A stretch of 7,841 bases of DNA, taken from positions 1 to 7,841 of the forward strand of contig JAIPJV010000085.1 in NCBI GenBank assembly GCA_021734005.1, read 5' to 3'. The translations under genes and the position numbers were made by a program. This DNA is from Fidelibacterota bacterium (GTDB lineage: Bacteria > Fidelibacterota > UBA2242 > JAFGTP01). The notes beneath the pieces were generated by a model, which was not told the DNA's origin, did not search any database, and was given only the letters and a program-made list of their open reading frames with translations. Position 1 is the first letter of the stretch. Every line of letters begins with the position of its first letter. Shown here in pieces: positions 1 through 5,322 of this stretch.

Positions 1-109
1 GGCCAGTGCTGATGCAGGTCTGGCAGCCAGCATTTTCCATTTCCAGGAAATCGCTATCAAAGATCTAAAAAATTATCTGCGTAAAAAAGAGATTGAGGTC
101 AGAATATGA
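1..109 (+). CDS. hisF: Imidazole glycerol phosphate synthase subunit HisF, C-terminal end (partial)
   Basis: Only the last 35 codons are present; the reading frame begins at base 2 and ends at the TGA at 107-109. The peptide has the typical end of HisF: an ADAGLAAS segment, then FHFQEI, then a short basic helix ending EVRI. In the family this is the last beta/alpha unit of the (beta/alpha)8 barrel. HisF is the cyclase subunit which, with glutaminase HisH, converts PRFAR and ammonia to imidazole glycerol phosphate and AICAR in the cytoplasm. Its stop overlaps the hisIE start as ATGA, so the two genes are almost certainly translationally coupled in a his operon. The catalytic aspartates lie upstream of the window and cannot be checked. 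Confidence 0.93.
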   Translation, partial: ASADAGLAASIFHFQEIAIKDLKNYLRKKEIEVRI

Positions 110-714
110 TAAAATTAAATATTGACAAACTGGATTTTGACAAAGTAAAGGGATTGATGCCAGCCATTATTCAGGATGTGAATACAAAAAAAGTTTTGAT
201 GCTGGGTTATATGAATCGGGAGGCGATGGAAAAGACTCTGGACATTAACAAAGTCACATTTTTCAGCAGGACAAAACAAAGATTGTGGACAAAAGGGGAA
301 ACTTCTGAAAATTATCTGATTCCAAAGGAAATATCTCAGGACTGTGATAATGACACCCTTCTGATCAAAGCCGAGCCTCGCGGGCCTGTCTGTCATACTG
401 GAGCCGATACCTGTTTTTTTGAAGACAATAAAAAAGAGCCCTTTTTGTATGAACTGGAAAATGTGATTCTGGATAGGAAAGAAAATCCTCAGCAAGACTC
501 CTACACCTGCCAATTACTGGAGGAAGGAACAAATAAAATTGCTCAAAAAGTTGGTGAAGAAGCCACCGAATTGATCATCGAAGCTGTTGATAACAATATT
601 AATCGGCTCAAAGAGGAAACTGCGGATTTTCTCTATCATTTACTGGTCTTGTTGCGGGACAAAGATATCGACCTCGATGATTTGATGAAAGTGCTTGAAG
701 AACGGCATTCATAG
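106..714 (+). CDS. hisIE: Bifunctional phosphoribosyl-AMP cyclohydrolase / phosphoribosyl-ATP pyrophosphatase HisIE
   Basis: This 202-residue protein catalyses steps 2 and 3 of histidine synthesis: PR-ATP is hydrolysed to PR-AMP, whose adenine ring is then opened. The length matches classical fused HisIE (about 200 residues). The HisI domain covers about residues 1-115. It shows VLMLGYMN (30-37), FFSRTKQRLWTKGE (52-65), the metal-site cluster D79-C80-D81-x-D83, and C96 and C103 in GPVCHTGADTCF. By family knowledge the aspartates bind Mg and the three cysteines Zn. The HisE domain (about 130-202) is an all-alpha MazG-like fold with GEEATE (E151, E152, E155) and ExxD (E171, D174). All expected ligands are present. 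The ATG overlaps the hisF stop by four bases, and a GAGGTCAGA stretch just upstream gives a modest ribosome site. It appears to be the last his gene, since the next gene is on the other strand. Confidence 0.97.
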   Translation: MIKLNIDKLDFDKVKGLMPAIIQDVNTKKVLMLGYMNREAMEKTLDINKVTFFSRTKQRLWTKGETSENYLIPKEISQDCDNDTLLIKAEPRGPVCHTGADTCFFEDNKKEPFLYELENVILDRKENPQQDSYTCQLLEEGTNKIAQKVGEEATELIIEAVDNNINRLKEETADFLYHLLVLLRDKDIDLDDLMKVLEERHS

Positions 715-732
715 ATGGACACAATAGTTGCG

Positions 733-1809
733 TTATAATAAAAATCCGATGAAAATTTTAAGGCTGCGTCCCTTTCCATTCTCAATAAATATCAACTGAT
801 TTTTATCTATTTTTTCAGAAGTGGGTATAAAAAAATCATTATTATCTAAATTTTGTTGATACATTAAATTCAGGCTGAAATTATCTCTCAAGTAACCTAT
901 GCAAAAATTTAAATAATTAAAGCCCTGAATAATCGCTAAAGTATTATCCATTTCTCCACTGTCATAATCATATTCAATTTCAGTTTCTGCAGAATTTTCA
1001 TAAATATTAGATTCAATTATTTTTTCTTCAGGAGCAAAGGGCATATTCAATGTCATTCCGTAGCCAAGACTGGTTTTCAAATCATATTTTTTTGTATTGA
1101 TCAAATTATAATTAATTTGCAATCCCAATTCCAGATTATTATTGAATAGGTAGAGATCAGAGCGGGAAAAACTTATTTCATTGTTATTTTCTTTCCTTAT
1201 TATTTTGTTTTTTAAAAGGCATCTATCCTGATTGATCAATAAAGACCTTCCTGATATTGAAAAATTATTAAAAGAAAACCATTCATTCTGGAGGCCAAAA
1301 ATTAAACCAACCTGAGCTCGACTGGCAGTTGTCATTAAATCAAAATAATTAAGTCCGATCTGAATTGAATGACCCGGAATACCCTCTTTGATTGGCGCAA
1401 ACAGAGATGATCTGTCAACTATTTTATCACTATTAAATCTGGTCTGTATTCTTGATCGGGCCATGCTTCTTCGCATTTGATTGAATATATAAGAAATCAT
1501 CAGAGGAATAGCAACACCACCAACCGCTCCTGAATAATGAGCGATTTGGGGATTCATCTCAATATCAAGTCCTTCCCAAACTATTATCATTGATGTTATA
1601 AATCCCACAGGGCTCGATAAAGTGACCAGACTTTCAGTTACCATTCTCCCGGGAAAATCGTAGTTTTCTACTACTCTTTGTTGCAAATATTGATCTGTAA
1701 TTATAATGCTATCTGAACTTGTGAACTCTCCATTCAGGCTATGATTCCTGGCTCCAAAAATAGAGCCAGCAGTAAGAATAATTACTATCAATAATTTTTT
1801 ATATTGCAT
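733..1809 (-). CDS. Exported protein of unknown function, probably outer-membrane beta-barrel
   Basis: I do not recognise this 358-residue protein. It starts with a clear signal peptide: M-Q-Y-K-K, a hydrophobic core at residues 6-18, and a likely signal peptidase I cut after SIFGA (residue 20). Residues about 61-77 and 94-108 are hydrophobic, glycine-rich and could be helices or membrane-contacting segments. They are followed by a basic patch, MRRSMARSR (112-120). From about residue 145 to the end the chain alternates short amphipathic strands with Asn-rich turns, and the last strand is RSLKIFIGFLL, which resembles a barrel closing strand although it ends in Leu rather than the usual aromatic. 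No enzyme motif is visible. Coding is noticeably AT-rich and Asn/Ile-rich compared with hisIE and lon. It converges on hisIE with an 18-base gap and has its own likely promoter. The barrel assignment is inference from composition and strand pattern. Confidence 0.75.
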   Translation of the reverse strand: MQYKKLLIVIILTAGSIFGARNHSLNGEFTSSDSIIITDQYLQQRVVENYDFPGRMVTESLVTLSSPVGFITSMIIVWEGLDIEMNPQIAHYSGAVGGVAIPLMISYIFNQMRRSMARSRIQTRFNSDKIVDRSSLFAPIKEGIPGHSIQIGLNYFDLMTTASRAQVGLIFGLQNEWFSFNNFSISGRSLLINQDRCLLKNKIIRKENNNEISFSRSDLYLFNNNLELGLQINYNLINTKKYDLKTSLGYGMTLNMPFAPEEKIIESNIYENSAETEIEYDYDSGEMDNTLAIIQGFNYLNFCIGYLRDNFSLNLMYQQNLDNNDFFIPTSEKIDKNQLIFIENGKGRSLKIFIGFLL

Positions 1810-1861
1810 TTTCCGGCAACTCTGTTTTGTTGCATCTCATCTGCAATAATTTAATAAAAAA

Positions 1862-1890
1862 ATACTAATTTAAATAATTCTCAGCTCCAA
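1862..1890 (-). promoter_or_regulatory. Candidate sigma-70-type promoter for the minus-strand exported protein
   Basis: Read on the minus strand, TTGGAG (1890-1885) is followed by a 17-base spacer and TAGTAT (1867-1862). Each hexamer matches four of six consensus bases. Transcription would begin near 1855, giving a leader of about 45 bases before the start codon at 1809. The region is very AT-rich, so chance matches are expected. If the host uses the Bacteroidota promoter type, this assignment would be wrong. Confidence 0.35.
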
Positions 1891-1953
1891 ATTTCTATCC
1901 TGGAATATTTACTGCTATTGGAACTAATTTATTATAAGTTATTTATACTATAT

Positions 1954-2898
1954 ATGCTGAGATATTTAAAAACATACGTTTTTGTCGTAATTATTGTTTT
2001 CCAACACCTATTGTTAGGTGAGATCAAAATTGACATTCAATATAATGGAAAACAATCCTCTCTTCCTAAACTGACCCATAAAATCATTAAAAATAATCTG
2101 GAAAATTATCAAATATTTTTTGGACTCGATAAAGAACCTCATATAGATTGTATAATCGCAGCTCATCAAAAAGAATTCGACAAAATATTGGGTCATAAAA
2201 CTCCGCCCTGGCTGGCAGGCGTTATGAATTACCGGGAAAATCGTATTATTCTTAAATCACCAGAATTGGAAAATATTTCTCATCAACAGTATGAAACAAC
2301 AATCAAGCATGAACTGGTGCATTATCTGCAAAATTCTCTGGTGCCTTTGTCCATTACTCCAAATTGGTTTGACGAAGGCGTAGCCGAATATCTGGTAAAA
2401 ACTCATGACCTTCGCGGACAGATCATCTTATCCCGAGCTCTCAACCAGGAAAAGCTGATCCCCCTTGATAAGCTCAATTTTGCCTTATCACCAAATCGGA
2501 CCAAAAGTCGCCTGGCTTATGCAGAAAGCGCTTCGTTAATTGATTTGGTGGTGATTGGTTATGGCGAGGAAGCCATAAAAAACATTTTGCATGAACTAAA
2601 AAATGGCGCCACTTTTTCAGAATCCTGGGAAAAAATCACGGGCACGCAATACGATTTTCTCGATTATCACTGGAAAGAATACATAAAAAAGCGCTATAAA
2701 TGGATTTTTCTACTGGATTTTAAGTATTTAATATGGTTAATTATGCCTGTTCTTCTGATCATTGCCTACTTGATCAAGAAGATCACCAACCAAAAAACTA
2801 TAAAAGAATGGGATGATGAAATTGAATATAAAGAAGGTCACATTGAAGAGATTTATCCACACGATCCTGATCGTGATGATGACGATCAGTTTGCTTAA
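1954..2898 (+). CDS. Membrane-anchored HExxH metallopeptidase (gluzincin, peptidase MA-like)
   Basis: A 314-residue protein read from the ATG at 1954. The N-terminus MLRYLKTY followed by a hydrophobic run and LLLGE looks like a signal peptide or anchor. The zinc site is KHELVHYL, with H119, E120 and H123. It is followed 17 residues later by NWFDEGVAEYL, whose E141 is the expected third ligand, as in the Peptidase_MA family of gluzincins. A second hydrophobic segment at about 251-274 (WIFLLDF to LLIIAYLI), followed by KK, is a transmembrane helix. That leaves the catalytic domain outside the cytoplasm and a short, strongly acidic cytoplasmic tail (EWDDE, DRDDDD). An in-frame TTG at 1918 would add 12 residues (326 in all), but neither start has a good Shine-Dalgarno; I prefer the ATG because it places basic residues directly before the hydrophobic core. 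The last 86 bases overlap the next gene out of frame. Substrate is unknown. Confidence 0.85.
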   Translation: MLRYLKTYVFVVIIVFQHLLLGEIKIDIQYNGKQSSLPKLTHKIIKNNLENYQIFFGLDKEPHIDCIIAAHQKEFDKILGHKTPPWLAGVMNYRENRIILKSPELENISHQQYETTIKHELVHYLQNSLVPLSITPNWFDEGVAEYLVKTHDLRGQIILSRALNQEKLIPLDKLNFALSPNRTKSRLAYAESASLIDLVVIGYGEEAIKNILHELKNGATFSESWEKITGTQYDFLDYHWKEYIKKRYKWIFLLDFKYLIWLIMPVLLIIAYLIKKITNQKTIKEWDDEIEYKEGHIEEIYPHDPDRDDDDQFA

Positions 2899-3748
2899 TG
2901 GTCAGGCTCTGCTTCAGGGTTTTAGCCATCCTGCTGATGCTTCGGGATGGGGCCAGCAGGCCATCTCCACTTTTCAGGAGAATGGTACGGGCGTTGTGCT
3001 CAATCCTGCTATTGCCGGAATATCAAATAATTATCTGAAATTTAACTATACAAATTTCGTGCTGGATATTAATTCCAGCAGTCTTGCTTATGGCAACTCG
3101 TCCACAATGGGCAGTTATGAAATTGCTGTTCAGACAATGAATTACGGCAGCTGGGATCGCCGGGATGTAGAGGGCACCAAATTGGGCAGTTACAGCATAA
3201 ATGACCTCTACACAAAATTCACCTGGAGCGGAGAATTAGCCAAAAACTTTTTTATCGGAATCAATCTTAATTACGGTTTTTCCCGATTATACGATTATAC
3301 AGCCAATTATCTGGCAGCTGGTTTTGGGATAATTTACACAATGCCCTCGGGTTTTACCCTGGGATTAAGTACAATTAATAATGAGCTCAACGGTAAAAGC
3401 TATGTAATTGACGAAAAGCTGGAATCTATGATTGTGCTGGGTATTTCCAAGAAACTAGATTATCTGCCTATGAGAATGGGATTGGATCTGATTCGCACTT
3501 CCAATGAGAATTATCAAGCCAATTTAGGTGGGAAACTTTCATTTCAGAATATTTTCCTTTTATGGGGTATATCTTCCAAGCGGGAAGATTTAAGTACAGA
3601 AGATGCTGTCAAAAATTTGCTGGCTGGAATATCAGGCGGATTTGGTGTCAATATCGACCAATACTCGCTGGCTTTTGGCTATCGAAATCTGGGAGGCGTG
3701 GGATCAATTCTCTCATTTTCTGTTGACTGGAACTTGTCACAGGATTAA
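2813..3748 (+). CDS. PorV/PorQ-like outer-membrane beta-barrel protein
   Basis: A 311-residue protein. Residues 1-32 form a good signal peptide: a basic n-region (KLNIKKVTLKRF), a hydrophobic core ILIVMMTISLL, and a cut near NGQA. This requires the start at 2813 (or the adjacent ATG at 2816), inside the preceding peptidase gene. The later ATGs at 2876 and 2879 would lose the basic n-region. The mature part resembles the PorV/PorQ/UPF0164 barrels: LNPAIAGI (63-70), FNYTNFVLDINSSSLAYG (77-94), then regular amphipathic strands and a closing repeat, GISGGFGVNIDQYSLAFGYR with SFSVDWNL (272-308). In Bacteroidota, PorV and PorQ serve the type IX secretion system, but many FCB members have paralogues of unknown role, so no Por symbol is given. 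A weak AGAATGGG ribosome site runs up to the ATG; coupling to peptidase translation is likely. Confidence 0.82.
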   Translation: MMKLNIKKVTLKRFIHTILIVMMTISLLNGQALLQGFSHPADASGWGQQAISTFQENGTGVVLNPAIAGISNNYLKFNYTNFVLDINSSSLAYGNSSTMGSYEIAVQTMNYGSWDRRDVEGTKLGSYSINDLYTKFTWSGELAKNFFIGINLNYGFSRLYDYTANYLAAGFGIIYTMPSGFTLGLSTINNELNGKSYVIDEKLESMIVLGISKKLDYLPMRMGLDLIRTSNENYQANLGGKLSFQNIFLLWGISSKREDLSTEDAVKNLLAGISGGFGVNIDQYSLAFGYRNLGGVGSILSFSVDWNLSQD

Positions 3749-3749
3749 A

Positions 3750-4133
3750 ATGGAACATAAAAATTTAATTTCCTCTTTAATACTGCTGACATCTCTACTA
3801 CTTATAAGTTGTAATCAATCAAATAATGAAGTTAGTTATACATTTGACGTTCAACCAACTTTCAACAGCCGTTGTATAGGCTGTCATGGAAATCTGGAAC
3901 CGGCGGCTGGCCTTTGTTTAACAAATTACGACTCTTTAATGACCGGAAATAGCAATAATGGCCCGGTAGTCAACCCTGAATCGAAACCAAAATACAGTAT
4001 ATTATACCAGAAAGTGGCGCTTAATCCTCCGCCTTTTGGTTTGAGAATGCCTATGGATGGCCCACCTTTTTTAACGAATCAGCAGATAGATTATATCTGG
4101 CGCTGGATCTATAATGGTGCCAAGGATAATTGA
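3750..4133 (+). CDS. Lipoprotein c-type cytochrome, single CxxCH haem site (planctomycete cytochrome c-like)
   Basis: A 127-residue protein from the ATG at 3750, which lies one base after the stop of the barrel gene. An AGGA (3741-3744) sits five bases before it and decides this start; the open frame continues upstream to 3603 only as a shadow of the barrel gene. Residues 4-20 are hydrophobic and end in the lipobox LLIS-C, giving a lipidated C21. Residues 30-46 (YTFDVQPTFNSRCIGCH) carry the haem motif C42-x-x-C45-H46, with the spacing and flanks typical of the planctomycete cytochrome C family (FDVQP...C.GCH). RMPMDGPPFL (99-108) offers M100 or M102 as the distal haem ligand, and IDYIWRWIYNGA (113-124) is the usual C-terminal helix. 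It is probably a membrane-tethered periplasmic electron carrier or redox sensor; no oxidoreductase partner is encoded in the window. Confidence 0.88.
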   Translation: MEHKNLISSLILLTSLLLISCNQSNNEVSYTFDVQPTFNSRCIGCHGNLEPAAGLCLTNYDSLMTGNSNNGPVVNPESKPKYSILYQKVALNPPPFGLRMPMDGPPFLTNQQIDYIWRWIYNGAKDN

Positions 4134-4182
4134 AAACATTTTTTCAGAAAAAGTTCTAAACAATACTTGCAGGTTTCAAAAC

Positions 4183-4212
4183 CCGACAATGTTTGGTCTC
4201 ATTAAATATAAA
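4183..4212 (+). promoter_or_regulatory. Candidate promoter upstream of the QW-repeat gene
   Basis: CCGACA (4183-4188, four of six bases of the -35 consensus) is followed by an 18-base spacer and TATAAA (4207-4212, five of six of the -10 consensus). Transcription would begin near 4219, about 94 bases before the ATG at 4313. A Bacteroidota-style reading of overlapping bases (TTTG at 4192, TACCTTGC at 4213) is weaker. The surrounding 179-base gap (4134-4312) holds no convincing terminator or gene that I can see. Confidence 0.3.
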
Positions 4213-4312
4213 TACCTTGCTATTGGAAATAAATTTAAGCAAATTTTTAGATAAGTACTGGAGGACGTCAGTTCGATATTAGAATTTTAATCAGCTAAAG
4301 TGGTTAAATATT

Positions 4313-5254
4313 ATGGCGCAAATAAAAGATTTTTCTCAAATTTTACCCACCGACCCACTCCCCCTCCTTTTTAATAAGGCCCCTGTCCATTTACAATATA
4401 GAGCAATCAAATATTTTGATCCTGAAAATAAAAAAGTTTTGGGAGCGCTTCAAAAAAGGCGCAAAAGCAATAAACGGCGTAATAAACTATTTAAAAATCA
4501 GCGGGAAGACGGTTCCTGGGAACTGGATACAAATTATAAAATTGAAAAGAAGAAGAATGCTATGTTGTTTCTCAAGCAGTTGCAAAATCTAACTGAATTG
4601 CTTTATCTGGGGGAAAACCCCCGTTCAGAGACAATTAAAAATGCATTGATTCGCTTAATAAAATTTCAAAAAGAAGATGGTAAATTCCCACTCGCTCACC
4701 ATCATCAGGGCTATGCATTATGGCTATTAGCCCAATATGGTTTGGCCGGTAATCCAATTGTCGAAAAAGGCTATCGCTGGCTGATTAAACGGCAAAAGAA
4801 AGATGGCGGTTGGATTTCGCCTTTGATGAAATTGTCAGAAGAAGTGTCCGGTGATGTGACAAGTTGTCTATGGACAAGTATTATTATCACTGAGGCCTTT
4901 AGCTCTCATTCAAGATTAAAAAATTCTGACACAACCCGGAAGGCGGCTAATTTTATCGCCGACCATTATCTTTACAAAAACCATACTTCTTTGTTTCCTG
5001 AACCTGATGCCTGGGATTACCTGCATACTGATCATACTGAAAATGGTATGTTTAGAGGTGGAACTTTAAGATTTTGTGAGGCTCTGGCTCCCCTAGAATA
5101 TATGCACGAAAATAAAAATTTTCAAAAAGCTATCAAATGGCTAAAAAATAATCAATTAGACAACGGGCTTTTTCCTGCCAAAGCCAACAATCCGGATAAA
5201 GGCGACTATCATGTGACCTTTCGGGTTTTAAAAGTTCTGGATAAAATTCAATAA
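4313..5254 (+). CDS. Prenyltransferase/squalene oxidase-repeat (QW-repeat) protein, function unknown
   Basis: A 313-residue protein with no signal peptide or membrane segment, so probably cytoplasmic. It carries four QW-type repeats of form Q-x-x-D/N-G-x-W/F: QREDGSW (63-69), QKEDGKF (119-125), QKKDGGW (161-167) and QLDNGLF (281-287), each preceded by a helix such as RWLIKR or KWLKNN. These repeats define the alpha/alpha-toroid fold of terpenoid cyclases, prenyltransferase beta subunits and related proteins. A full squalene-hopene cyclase is over 600 residues and has a DxDD catalytic motif; this protein is about half that length and I see no DxDD. Possible zinc or catalytic residues are H129-H131, D237/H238 in the YLHTDH segment, C185 and C255, but this is speculation. 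The N-terminal 60 residues include a basic stretch (KRRKSNKRRNK, 48-58). It lies 68 bases before lon with no obvious terminator between. It could be a degenerate cyclase or a binding protein. Confidence 0.8.
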   Translation: MAQIKDFSQILPTDPLPLLFNKAPVHLQYRAIKYFDPENKKVLGALQKRRKSNKRRNKLFKNQREDGSWELDTNYKIEKKKNAMLFLKQLQNLTELLYLGENPRSETIKNALIRLIKFQKEDGKFPLAHHHQGYALWLLAQYGLAGNPIVEKGYRWLIKRQKKDGGWISPLMKLSEEVSGDVTSCLWTSIIITEAFSSHSRLKNSDTTRKAANFIADHYLYKNHTSLFPEPDAWDYLHTDHTENGMFRGGTLRFCEALAPLEYMHENKNFQKAIKWLKNNQLDNGLFPAKANNPDKGDYHVTFRVLKVLDKIQ

Positions 5255-5305
5255 TTTCGGCATACATCTTGCTAAATTTAACTATTGACGAAGAAAAGAT
5301 AAGAT

Positions 5306-5312
5306 AAAGGAG
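5306..5312 (+). promoter_or_regulatory. Strong Shine-Dalgarno site of lon
   Basis: AAAGGAG lies ten bases before the ATG at 5323 and fixes the lon start. It is the best ribosome binding site in the window, while most other genes have weak ones or rely on overlap with the gene before. The 68-base gap before lon shows no CIRCE-like inverted repeat and no convincing -35/-10 pair, so heat-shock control cannot be inferred here. Confidence 0.75.
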
Positions 5313-5322
5313 ATTTATAATA

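Noticed and set aside
115..513. A 132-residue open frame on the minus strand
   Set aside because: It lies entirely within hisIE, which has full family motifs on the other strand; its translation shows no domain.
1827..1855. TTGCATCT...TGCA.AATTTAA stretch resembling the hairpin region after lon (7722-7748)
   Set aside because: The match is short, gapped and in AT-rich DNA; only two copies exist and the hairpin pairing is not kept, so chance is the simpler explanation.
2898..3038. TAATG junction at the peptidase stop, opening a 46-codon frame
   Set aside because: It resembles a typical stop-start coupling, but the frame is not that of the barrel gene and gives a short, Arg/Leu-rich peptide with a stop; it is a shadow.
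3603..3749. Upstream extension of the cytochrome reading frame by 49 residues
   Set aside because: It overlaps the conserved end of the barrel gene out of frame and would bury the lipoprotein signal peptide; the ATG at 3750 has a Shine-Dalgarno site and gives a proper lipobox.
4134..4148. GAAAA / TTTTC inverted repeat after the cytochrome gene as a terminator
   Set aside because: Five A-T-rich pairs with no G+C stem and no following T run are not a credible intrinsic terminator.
4189..4254. 21-codon open frame in the gap before the QW-repeat gene
   Set aside because: It has no ribosome binding site and overlaps a candidate promoter; nothing supports translation.
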